NCBI GenBank assembly: GCA_964628215.1
Contig: CAZVNF010000015.1
Location: 1 to 41,878, forward strand
Origin: CAIVAT01 sp964628215
GTDB taxonomy: Bacteria; Bacteroidota; Bacteroidia; Bacteroidales; FEN-979
Direction of reading: 5' to 3'
Length of the DNA: 41,878 bases
The position numbers and the translations under genes are program-made. The notes beneath the pieces are model-generated. The model did no database searches and was not told where the DNA came from. It worked only from the letters and a program-made list of their open reading frames with translations. This document shows, piece by piece, positions 1-6,084 of this stretch (its first letter is position 1; every line of letters starts with the position of its first letter).

Positions 1-46
1 ATTCTGCCAGTTTGCTGTACCTGTTATTGATTTCTTTTATTTCCAT
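1..46 (-). CDS. 5' end of a minus-strand gene truncated by the window edge
   Basis: An ATG on the minus strand at 46 opens a frame that stays open to the window edge and reads MEIKEINNRYSKLAE. A TATCTTTG box on the minus strand at 113-106 fits a Bacteroidota -7 element and would give a leader of about 55 nt. Only 15 residues are visible, so the product cannot be identified. The evidence for a real gene is the start codon, the open frame and the upstream -7 box. Confidence 0.45.
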   Translation of the reverse strand, partial: MEIKEINNRYSKLAE

Positions 47-105
47 GATGCATAGATAATATCAAAATTACGCATTTTCTTCATGACTAATCTATTCGAA
101 GACTG

Positions 106-113
106 CAAAGATA
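106..113 (-). promoter_or_regulatory. Putative -7 promoter element for the truncated minus-strand gene
   Basis: The minus strand reads TATCTTTG, matching the Bacteroidota TAnnTTTG element. No TTG is seen at the expected -33 spacing, so the call rests on the -7 box and its position about 60 nt ahead of the start codon at 46. Confidence 0.4.
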
Positions 114-194
114 CAAAAGATTATAGATAAATCGCATAAATATCACTAATTAATCATTTTATTCTCAATTCCGGTTAATAGCCTTATCATAATA

Positions 195-287
195 TTCTCT
201 CCGTGGTTCTCTGAGTCTTCTCAGTGTACCTCTGTGAAACAATATTACACAGAGAACCACGGAGAAGACACAGAGAACCACGGAGAA
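195..287. repeat. Intergenic repeat with three copies of CAGAGAACCACGGAGA
   Basis: The 17-mer CAGAGAACCACGGAGAA occurs directly at 250-266 and 271-287. Its 16-base core appears inverted at 198-213 (TCTCCGTGGTTCTCTG). The inverted and direct copies can pair into a long hairpin. There is no coding potential. It lies between the truncated gene and the riboswitch. It could be an interspersed repeat family or part of a termination structure. Confidence 0.7.
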
Positions 288-369
288 AAAAGAGTTTATT
301 ATAATTTTGTGAATTAACAGGTTAAGAAATAAGTTGCTGTTTTTGGTGAGTCACGAGGAAAAAAAAATG

Positions 370-377
370 TATTTTTG
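370..377 (+). promoter_or_regulatory. Putative -7 promoter element of the riboswitch transcript
   Basis: TATTTTTG matches the Bacteroidota -7 consensus and lies just ahead of the cobalamin aptamer, placing transcription start near 384. The nearest upstream TTG (343-345) is 24 bases away, longer than usual, so the -33 element is uncertain. Confidence 0.5.
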
Positions 378-384
378 CAGTGAA

Positions 385-572
385 TGTTATGGTTCCTGTT
401 CCTGATGACCATCAGCACAGGTGAAAAGGGAATCCGGTTCAAAACCGGAGCTGTTCCCGCAGCTGTAAGCTCTTAAATGTCTTTCGTCATCCATTGGTCA
501 CTGTCCTCTTGCCAGGGGCGGGAAGACTTCGGAAGATTGAGCAAGCCAGAAGACCTGCCATAGGCATCAACC
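385..572 (+). ncRNA. Cobalamin (B12) riboswitch aptamer
   Basis: Landmarks of the cobalamin family appear in order. The core begins with AAAAGGGAATCCGGTTCAAA (about 424-443), followed by the paired CCGGAG and GCTGTTCCCGCAGCTGTAAG. Next come GGTCACTGTC and GGGCGGGAAGAC. The B12 box GCCAGAAGACCTGCC closes the aptamer (545-559). In this family adenosyl- or other cobalamins bind the RNA and shut off the downstream gene. Exact ends are approximate. It directly precedes the secreted protein at 620, so that gene is very likely B12-repressed. Confidence 0.95.
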
Positions 573-595
573 ATTACTTTCGGGTCAAAAGTAAT
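573..595 (+). promoter_or_regulatory. Hairpin between the riboswitch and the start codon (candidate expression platform)
   Basis: ATTACTTT (573-580) and AAAGTAAT (588-595) are perfect complements around a 7-base loop, ending 24 bases before the ATG at 620. There is no T-run after it, so a translational rather than terminator-type platform is more likely. Its role is inferred from position only. Confidence 0.5.
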
Positions 596-619
596 TGCTA
601 ATCAAGCTAAATAACCCTT

Positions 620-1933
620 ATGAAAAAGCAAAACCTATTGTTTTTACTTGCATTATGTCTTGGATTCTTTTCACCTTATTTGATGATTGCCCAAAGTACA
701 TATGTTAAACAAATAATTACCGGCAACAGCGGTAAATTTGAATTTACACCTCCTTACCTGGATTTCGTCACACTTCAGTCTTACAGCCCGGAAAACGGGA
801 ACAGCCTGCCGCTGCATACAGTGTTTACCCAATCGGTGCAGGATATCTGTTTACTGGGTCATGTGGCATACATAGCTGCCCAGGATTCCATTATCAAATT
901 CAATCTGAATACCAATCAGCGGATGGCTGCAGTCGCTGATTCCGGATTAAGTAAGTTATTTCTTGTAAGAGGTAAACTGATGGTTTCAAAGCAATATCCA
1001 ATCACCACCTTTTATGCAGAAGTGCTTGACACGGCGGATCTTTCACTTGTAGCTTCTGTTCCGGGTATTTCAGGAGATTGCGGCAACATGGTGGCAGCCG
1101 GCGACTCGCTGTATCTTGCTGTAAATGGAGGTTGGATGGGCACAGAGGGGAAAATTGCCGTGATCGAAACGAATAACTGGACCTTAACCAGGGAAATCAA
1201 CTTCGGCCCCCAGGCGATTGGAATGCTGGGGGTCTATCATTTTAACAACAAGCTTTTTACCGTAAATAAATCGCCGTATTCAACCCCTGATCTGGGGAGT
1301 ATTTCCACCTATAACCTCGATGATCATACGATTGTGAACACGGTTATTCATAAAAATGTAGGAATTGGAGCCGGTGTGGATGGCCACCTGCTTTATTTCG
1401 GACTTGATTACGGGATCGGCTCTTTTAATATGAACACCATACAAGTTGAAGACACTGCTGTGGTTGCCGACCCCGGCTCTTCCCTGTTCAGATATATCAC
1501 CTCTGCGGCAGTGGATACGCTGAATAACCGGTTGTATATTAATGTTGGAGATTATGCCAGTCCGGGTACCTGCCTGGTTTATACCCTTTCCGGCGATTCA
1601 GTTACTTCCTATGCTACCGGAATAAGCACCGATGCGGTGACAGTTGATTACCGGGTTGCCCCTGTTGGAATTGTTCTTCAGGAGCGGGAATCCATGTTGC
1701 TGACTATTTACCCCAACCCGGTCACGGATCAATTATCAGTTAAACTTGCAGAGAAACTGCCAATTTCAGAGCTTTTTATTACCGATTTAATGGGAAAGAC
1801 CCTGTTGGGTCAGCATGGCGGCGATGAATGCAGGGTCATGTCAGTGCAGGTAAGTAACCTTCCGGCCGGATTTTATTTCATCAAAGTTGTATCCGGGGAG
1901 AGTTCATTTACCGGGAAATTTCTTAAACACTGA
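620..1933 (+). CDS. B12-riboswitch-controlled secreted beta-propeller-like protein with T9SS sorting domain
   Basis: A 437-residue exported protein. Residues 1-25 form a Sec signal peptide ending near MIAQ. Residues about 30-350 contain repeated strand-rich segments with turns such as NTNQRM, ETNNWTLTREI and DTLNNRLYINVGDY, like YncE/DUF5074-type propellers. The last ~75 residues (from about YPNPVTDQLSV to FTGKFLKH) form a type A T9SS C-terminal domain, so the protein should be secreted or attached at the cell surface. The cobalamin riboswitch immediately upstream points to B12 capture. In Bacteroides the B12-binding surface protein BtuG is a propeller of this general kind but is a lipoprotein. 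Propeller and BtuG-like role are inference; the signal peptide, T9SS tail and riboswitch are visible. No btuB-like receptor gene follows. Confidence 0.85.
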   Translation: MKKQNLLFLLALCLGFFSPYLMIAQSTYVKQIITGNSGKFEFTPPYLDFVTLQSYSPENGNSLPLHTVFTQSVQDICLLGHVAYIAAQDSIIKFNLNTNQRMAAVADSGLSKLFLVRGKLMVSKQYPITTFYAEVLDTADLSLVASVPGISGDCGNMVAAGDSLYLAVNGGWMGTEGKIAVIETNNWTLTREINFGPQAIGMLGVYHFNNKLFTVNKSPYSTPDLGSISTYNLDDHTIVNTVIHKNVGIGAGVDGHLLYFGLDYGIGSFNMNTIQVEDTAVVADPGSSLFRYITSAAVDTLNNRLYINVGDYASPGTCLVYTLSGDSVTSYATGISTDAVTVDYRVAPVGIVLQERESMLLTIYPNPVTDQLSVKLAEKLPISELFITDLMGKTLLGQHGGDECRVMSVQVSNLPAGFYFIKVVSGESSFTGKFLKH

Positions 1934-1960
1934 GAGCGGCGGATTATTAAATAAAGTTGC

Positions 1961-1968
1961 TATCTTTG
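1961..1968 (+). promoter_or_regulatory. -7 promoter element of the SQR-like gene
   Basis: TATCTTTG matches TAnnTTTG. Transcription would start near 1975, which gives the ATG at 2018 a leader of about 43 nt. That leaves almost no leader for the upstream in-frame ATG at 1982, so the box helps choose the start. Confidence 0.5.
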
Positions 1969-2017
1969 GAGTGACTACTGAATGACTTGCGACATACGTT
2001 CATTTAACTTCCTCCTG

Positions 2018-3475
2018 ATGAAAAAAATAGTTGTACTCGGCGCAGGCATTGCCGGCCATACCGCTTCGTTACTGTTAAAACACAAACTTGGCCGTAATCA
2101 CCAGGTGATCGTTGTCAGCCCGCATGACAAATACCAATGGATCCCTTCAAATATATGGGTGGGCATTGGTCAGATGACTGCCAAACAGGTCTCTTTCCCA
2201 TTAGAGCCGGTGTACCGGCGAAAAGGAATTGTTTTTATACAGGGAAAAGCAACTGCCATTCATCCGGAAGGGGAGCCTGGGAATCCTGCTCCCTATGTTA
2301 CGTATGAGAATACCAGCGCAGGCAGTGCCGGAGAGACTGGGAAAGTTGAATACGATTTCCTGGTTAATGCCACAGGGCCTAAACTGAACTTTGCTGCCAC
2401 CGAAGGGCTGGGACCGAAAGGATTTACCAATTCTGTATGTACCTATCCTCACGCAGAGGAGGCCTGGCTGAATTTACAGAAGTCGCTGGATAAAATGGCC
2501 AGGGGGGAAAAGCAGCGGTTTCTCATTGGAACCGGGCACCCTACGGCTACATGCCAGGGGGCTGCTTTCGAATATGCGCTGAATGTTGCCTTTGAGATTT
2601 CAAAGCGAAAACTGAACCATATGGCGGAGATCACCTGGATCTCCAACGAAAATGAAGTGGGTGATTTCGGAATGGGAGGAGCTTTTATTAACAAAGGAGG
2701 TTACGTCACTTCCACCAGGGTTTTTGCAGAATCAATACTTGCCGAATATGGCATCCGGTGGATAACCAAAGCAGGGATTACCAGGGTGGAAGAGGGGAGG
2801 GCTCATTATGAAACCCTGGATGGGGAGCAGCATGTGCAGGAATTTGATTTTGCCATGCTCATTCCATCTTTCGCAGGGGCCGGGATGAAAGCATTTGACG
2901 GTCAGGGGGCCGATATTACCTCAGCGCTTTTTGCTCCGAGCGGGTTTATGAAAGTTGACGCGGATTATACCAGCCGGCCTTTTTCTGAATGGAAGGCCTC
3001 TGACTGGCCTTCGACCTATGAAAATCCTGTTTACCCGAATATCTTTGCCGCGGGGATCGCTTTCGCAGTTCCTCATCCGATTTCGCAGCCAAGAACCAGC
3101 AAAAACGGACTGGCAATTTTCCCAACTGCGCCCCGTACAGGAATGCCTTCAGGAGTGATAGGGAAAATTGTGGCGCTCAACATCATCGACCGGATCAGAA
3201 ATCAACACCAGGATTCACCGCATAAAGCATCTATGGCCAGGATGGGTGCCGCCTGCATTATTTCATCGGGATATGGCATTCGGGACGGAATGGCAGCGTC
3301 GATGACAGTGTTCCCTATTGTCCCCGATTATCAGCGTTATCCCGACTGGGGAAGAGACCTTCGATATACCATAGGTGAGCCTGGTCTTGCCGGCCATTGG
3401 GTGAAATTGCTGTTGCATTACCTGTTTTTATACAAGGCAAAGGCAAAGCCCTTTTGGTTTTTAATTCCGGAGTAA
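2018..3475 (+). CDS. Sulfide:quinone oxidoreductase-like FAD-dependent oxidoreductase
   Basis: A 485-residue flavoprotein of the pyridine nucleotide-disulfide/SQR superfamily. The N terminus KKIVVLGAGIAGHTAS is the FAD-binding GxGxxG fold, and a second dinucleotide-type segment includes LVNATGPKL near residue 115. Three well-spaced cysteines (in VCTYPH, TATCQGAAFEY and AACIISSGYG) fit the pattern of SQRs that use cysteines to hold sulfane sulfur. The C terminus LLHYLFLYKAKAKPFWFLIPE is amphipathic, as expected for a monotopic quinone-side enzyme. It would oxidise sulfide and reduce quinone; a related flavocytochrome-like role is possible. The ATG at 2018 is preferred to 1982 because of the promoter box at 1961 and because the GxGxxG motif then begins 5-6 residues in. 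Confidence 0.8.
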   Translation: MKKIVVLGAGIAGHTASLLLKHKLGRNHQVIVVSPHDKYQWIPSNIWVGIGQMTAKQVSFPLEPVYRRKGIVFIQGKATAIHPEGEPGNPAPYVTYENTSAGSAGETGKVEYDFLVNATGPKLNFAATEGLGPKGFTNSVCTYPHAEEAWLNLQKSLDKMARGEKQRFLIGTGHPTATCQGAAFEYALNVAFEISKRKLNHMAEITWISNENEVGDFGMGGAFINKGGYVTSTRVFAESILAEYGIRWITKAGITRVEEGRAHYETLDGEQHVQEFDFAMLIPSFAGAGMKAFDGQGADITSALFAPSGFMKVDADYTSRPFSEWKASDWPSTYENPVYPNIFAAGIAFAVPHPISQPRTSKNGLAIFPTAPRTGMPSGVIGKIVALNIIDRIRNQHQDSPHKASMARMGAACIISSGYGIRDGMAASMTVFPIVPDYQRYPDWGRDLRYTIGEPGLAGHWVKLLLHYLFLYKAKAKPFWFLIPE

Positions 3476-3498
3476 CCAAATACATCAAAACCCAGCTT

Positions 3499-3660
3499 AT
3501 GAACTATAACCCCATTTCCAGCGGCCCGAAAGAGATAAATTACCCGCCAACTCCAACCGGTTCAACAAAATTCTGGCGAAAATTTTTTCCATGGCAAGTT
3601 GTCAGGTTCTTTGTGTTGAATATCAAGATTATGAGAATCATCATCGGCGGACATTCCTAA
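3499..3660 (+). CDS. Small 53-residue protein following the SQR-like gene
   Basis: A short frame beginning MNYNPISSGP 23 bases after the SQR-like stop, ending in IMRIIIGGHS. It is basic, with an aromatic central segment (FWRKFFPWQVVRFFVLN) that could be a membrane-surface helix. No domain is recognised. Its tight spacing and same strand suggest co-transcription with the oxidoreductase and perhaps membrane recruitment. The longer frame that begins at 3397 inside the SQR-like gene is not used because it would overlap it heavily. Confidence 0.5.
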   Translation: MNYNPISSGPKEINYPPTPTGSTKFWRKFFPWQVVRFFVLNIKIMRIIIGGHS

Positions 3661-3753
3661 GGGTCCAGAGCCTGTAGCCAGGGTTCAGGCAATCTGCTTA
3701 TTAATAACGTTTCTATATTTCCTTTGCGAATATTTTTGTGTGATAATTTGGTT

Positions 3754-3779
3754 TATTTTTGTTTCGTTATTCTACGAAA
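3754..3779 (+). promoter_or_regulatory. arsR1 promoter -7 box and ArsR-type operator
   Basis: TATTTTTG at 3754-3761 matches the Bacteroidota -7 element. It is followed at once by TTTCGTTATTCTACGAAA (3762-3779), a perfect 6-bp inverted repeat with a 6-bp AT-rich spacer. A repressor dimer bound there would cover the start of transcription. A closely related dyad lies before arsP at 6050. No clear -33 TTG was found; a second TATTTTTG at 3731-3738 may be an alternative -7 box. Confidence 0.7.
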
Positions 3780-3790
3780 TACAAAACGAA

Positions 3791-4099
3791 TTGACCGGAC
3801 AAAAGAAATATTATACAGAATCCCAGGAAAAAATGGCCCGGTATGCAAAAGCCATTGCCCATCCTGCCAGGGTTTTCATTCTCAACTTTCTTTCTGATAA
3901 TATTGATAAATGCTGCTATAGCGGCGATATGGCAGAGGATATACCGATAGCACGGTCAACACTTTCAGAGCATCTCAAGGAGCTGAAAAAGGCCGGACTT
4001 ATCCAGGGAGAGATCAATCCACCTTACATCAAATACTGTATCAACAAACAAAACTGGGAAGAAGCCCGGAAAATGTTTGACGGATTTTTTAAAAAATGA
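3791..4099 (+). CDS. arsR: ArsR-family metalloregulatory repressor (arsR1)
   Basis: A winged-helix ArsR/SmtB repressor of about 102 residues. AIAHPARVFILNFL is the hallmark second helix. RSTLSEHLKELKKAGLIQGE is the recognition helix and start of the wing. The cysteine pair in DKCCYSGD sits where classical ArsR proteins place their arsenite-binding thiols. A frame is open from the ATG at 3740, but that codon lies upstream of the promoter and operator at 3754-3779 and would add a hydrophobic 17-residue head. The TTG at 3791 gives the usual length before the HPAR motif and is chosen here. It probably represses its own operon and, through the matching site at 6050, arsP. Confidence 0.85.
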   Translation: MTGQKKYYTESQEKMARYAKAIAHPARVFILNFLSDNIDKCCYSGDMAEDIPIARSTLSEHLKELKKAGLIQGEINPPYIKYCINKQNWEEARKMFDGFFKK

Positions 4100-4163
4100 C
4101 CATGAACATGTTGTCAACCAGTCAATTTGTTACTTATCGAATCACACTTAAATAATTTGAAAG

Positions 4164-4397
4164 ATGGAAATAAAAATTTTAGGTCCGGGTTGTGCCAAAT
4201 GCAATTCACTTGACAAACTTACCCGAGAAGTGGTGGAAAAGAACGGGATCAGCGCCACCATAACCAAGGTGGATGACATCATGGAAATTATGAAATATGG
4301 CGTAATGTCGACTCCCGCCCTGGTCATTGATGAAAAGGTGGTAATAAAAGGCAGGATCCCATCCCAGGAAGAATTAAAACAATTATTAATCAAATAG
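4164..4397 (+). CDS. Small thioredoxin-fold protein with CxxC (CAKC)
   Basis: A 77-residue protein of the small redox-active disulfide family (glutaredoxin-like, MTH895 type). It starts MEIKILGPGCAKCNSL with the CxxC centre at residues 10-13 and has the cis-proline loop MSTPALVID in the usual place. There is no signal peptide, so it is cytoplasmic. It lies between arsR1 and the ArsF-like gene, 10 bases before the latter. The likely role is thiol supply for arsenical reduction or transfer. It may be the ArsE partner of the ArsF and ArsG proteins, but that name is inferred from position. Confidence 0.85.
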   Translation: MEIKILGPGCAKCNSLDKLTREVVEKNGISATITKVDDIMEIMKYGVMSTPALVIDEKVVIKGRIPSQEELKQLLIK

Positions 4398-4407
4398 ACA
4401 AACAGGT

Positions 4408-4839
4408 ATGAAAAGGATCATTGGATTATTGTTTCTTATTGCCATGATAACCGGCAATTCTTCCTGCAATGCGAATACTTCATCGGGTTCAGAAGGTATG
4501 CCATCCGCAGGCACCGGAAAAAATATTACTGTTTACTATTTCCATTTCAGCAGGCGCTGCATGACGTGCAACAATGTGGAAAAAGTGTCGAAAGAGACTG
4601 TTGAAACTCTATTTGCGGCACAGGTGAAAAGTGGGGAAATCACTTTTAAAAGTGTCAACCTGGATGAAAAAGCAGGAGAAGCGACTGGTGCAAAGTATAA
4701 AATTGAAGGTCAAACCCTCATTGTTATTTCCGGGGATAAACGTGTTGACCTAACCGATAAGGGATTCATGTATGCCAATGACAGTCCCGCAAAATTGAAG
4801 GCGGAGATTAAGAAGGCGGTGGAGGGGATGATGAAGTAG
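4408..4839 (+). CDS. arsF: ArsF-like exported thioredoxin-fold lipoprotein
   Basis: A 143-residue protein. A lipoprotein signal (MKRIIGLLFLIAMITGNSSC, lipidated Cys at 20) is followed by a low-complexity linker, then a thioredoxin-like domain with YYFHFSRRCMTCNNVEKVS (CxxC, CMTC). The family is annotated elsewhere as the ArsF subunit of a nitrophenyl-compound nitroreductase, found beside ArsG permeases, and I recognise it by the H-F-S-R-R-C-x-T-C-N pattern and its neighbours. It should sit on the periplasmic side of a membrane. The exact reaction is not visible in the sequence. Confidence 0.75.
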   Translation: MKRIIGLLFLIAMITGNSSCNANTSSGSEGMPSAGTGKNITVYYFHFSRRCMTCNNVEKVSKETVETLFAAQVKSGEITFKSVNLDEKAGEATGAKYKIEGQTLIVISGDKRVDLTDKGFMYANDSPAKLKAEIKKAVEGMMK

Positions 4840-4840
4840 A

Positions 4841-4904
4841 GAGGTAGCGAGGTAGCGAGGTAGCGAGGTAGCGAGGTAGCGAAATTGTGAAATGGCGAAA
4901 TAGC
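4841..4904. repeat. 8-bp tandem repeat array (GAGGTAGC)
   Basis: Five perfect GAGGTAGC units (4841-4880) are followed by three decayed units, GAAATTGT, GAAATGGC and GAAATAGC, up to 4904. The array fills almost the whole gap between arsF and arsG. Copy number may vary and would change the intercistronic distance. Confidence 0.9.
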
Positions 4905-4911
4905 GAAAATT

Positions 4912-5610
4912 ATGCAGTATTTACAGGCGATACTTGAGAATTCACAATATGCGGTGCTGACTGCATTTGTTTTGGGTTTAATGACAGCCATCAGCCCATG
5001 CCCTTTGGCAACCAATATTTCTGCCATCGGATTTATCAGCCGTGATATTGAAAACCGAAGGCGGGTTTTTATTAAAGGACTGGTTTATACGCTGGGGCGG
5101 GCGGTTTCTTATACCGGGTTAGGGGTGATCCTGTTTTTTGGTGCCAGTAAAATGCATGTTACCATGCTCTTCCAGGGATGGGGAGAAAAGCTGCTGGGCC
5201 CGATCCTTATCCTGATCGGCCTTTTTATGCTGGATTTTATTAAAATCAGGTTTCCGGGTTTTTCAGGTCTGACTGAAAGAATGGGCGAGCAAAGTAAACG
5301 AAGCTATTGGGGAACCCTGCTGCTGGGCATGGTCTTCGCCATGGCATTTTGCCCGTATAGCGGAGTGTTGTATTTTGCCATGCTGATTCCCATGACCGTA
5401 ACCAGCATCAGCGGCCTATATTTACCAGTCGTTTTTGCCATTGCTACCGGACTGCCGGTTATTATTTTTGCCTGGTTGCTTGCGTATGCGGTCGGCAATG
5501 TCGGGAAACTTTACAACCGGATCAAAACATTTGAATTGTGGTTCCGCAGGGTAGTGGCAGTTTTATTTATCCTTGTCGGAATTTATTACATCGCTGTATT
5601 CTTCATCTGA
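4912..5610 (+). CDS. arsG: ArsG-family permease (DsbD/CcdA-like membrane protein)
   Basis: A 232-residue integral membrane protein with about six transmembrane segments. Two inverted-repeat half motifs characteristic of CcdA/DsbD transporters are visible: MTAISPCPLATNISAIGF near residue 25-45 and MVFAMAFCPYSGVLYFAML near 143-160, each with one cysteine beside Pro. These paired cysteines would carry reducing equivalents or contact a thiolated substrate. Proteins of this type next to ArsF are named ArsG and are proposed to move aromatic arsenicals. It is one array of 8-bp repeats downstream of arsF. Moving electrons to the periplasmic ArsF protein is an equally reasonable role. Confidence 0.8.
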   Translation: MQYLQAILENSQYAVLTAFVLGLMTAISPCPLATNISAIGFISRDIENRRRVFIKGLVYTLGRAVSYTGLGVILFFGASKMHVTMLFQGWGEKLLGPILILIGLFMLDFIKIRFPGFSGLTERMGEQSKRSYWGTLLLGMVFAMAFCPYSGVLYFAMLIPMTVTSISGLYLPVVFAIATGLPVIIFAWLLAYAVGNVGKLYNRIKTFELWFRRVVAVLFILVGIYYIAVFFI

Positions 5611-5612
5611 CC

Positions 5613-6032
5613 ATGCCTGATTTTTTTAAAAATACAGGATTTATAAGCAGTGGCATGCTTAACGTTACTCCCGGTCAGGCTTTGTCGCTTTGCAAAAATG
5701 GGGCAGTAGTCATAGATGTTCGCGAAGGATTTATGAATCGCTTTAAAATGATTGATGTCCCTGAAATTATATATTGTCCGTTCAGCATCCTTACGGAAAC
5801 CTGGCTTCAACTGCCAAAGGAAAAACCTTTGATCATTGCCGATACAACCGGAATACATAGCAAAGAAGCAGTGGAATTTCTGACGGACAAGGGCTTAGGT
5901 GACCGGGTGGCAAATCTGGCCGGTGGCCTGGTGGAGTGGGAACGTGATGAAATGCCCCTGATCATTGATCACAGCGAGCAGTTATCGGGATCATGCATGT
6001 GCCAGCTCAGGCCAAGAAATAAGATTGATTGA
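5613..6032 (+). CDS. Rhodanese-fold protein lacking the catalytic cysteine
   Basis: A 139-residue protein that begins 2 bases after the arsG stop. LCKNGAVVIDVREGF is the conserved CH2A-type strand and turn of rhodaneses. The active-site loop, where C-x-x-G-x-R is expected, reads IADTTGIHSKEAVEFL, so the catalytic Cys is replaced by Asp. NLAGGLVEWERDEMPL is the usual C-terminal motif. A CxC pair (GSCMCQL) lies near the C terminus. Sulfur transfer by the standard mechanism is therefore unlikely; a binding role for arsenicals or thiols is possible. The longer upstream frame is rejected because it overlaps arsG. Confidence 0.8.
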   Translation: MPDFFKNTGFISSGMLNVTPGQALSLCKNGAVVIDVREGFMNRFKMIDVPEIIYCPFSILTETWLQLPKEKPLIIADTTGIHSKEAVEFLTDKGLGDRVANLAGGLVEWERDEMPLIIDHSEQLSGSCMCQLRPRNKID

Positions 6033-6067
6033 GTTTTTTTTACCGGTAAATTCGTGTTTCTGCGAAT
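6025..6067 (+). promoter_or_regulatory. arsP promoter and ArsR-type operator
   Basis: TTG at 6025-6027, then 19 bases, then TAAATTCG at 6047-6054, one mismatch from the -7 consensus. Overlapping it is the dyad ATTCGTGTTTCTGCGAAT (6050-6067), identical at 13 of 18 positions to the arsR1 operator at 3762-3779. This gives arsP its own regulated start inside the cluster. Confidence 0.65.
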
Positions 6068-6084
6068 AACGAACTGAAAACAAT

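Noticed and set aside
3397..3498. Upstream extension of the small protein frame inside the SQR-like gene
   Set aside because: It overlaps the SQR-like coding sequence in another frame; the ATG at 3499 begins after that gene ends.
4841..4904. Tandem repeats considered as a CRISPR array
   Set aside because: Units are 8 bases with no spacers, and no cas genes are present.
5538..5612. Longer rhodanese-like frame starting inside arsG
   Set aside because: The first 25 residues overlap arsG in another frame and do not resemble the family; the ATG at 5613 is 2 bases after the arsG stop.
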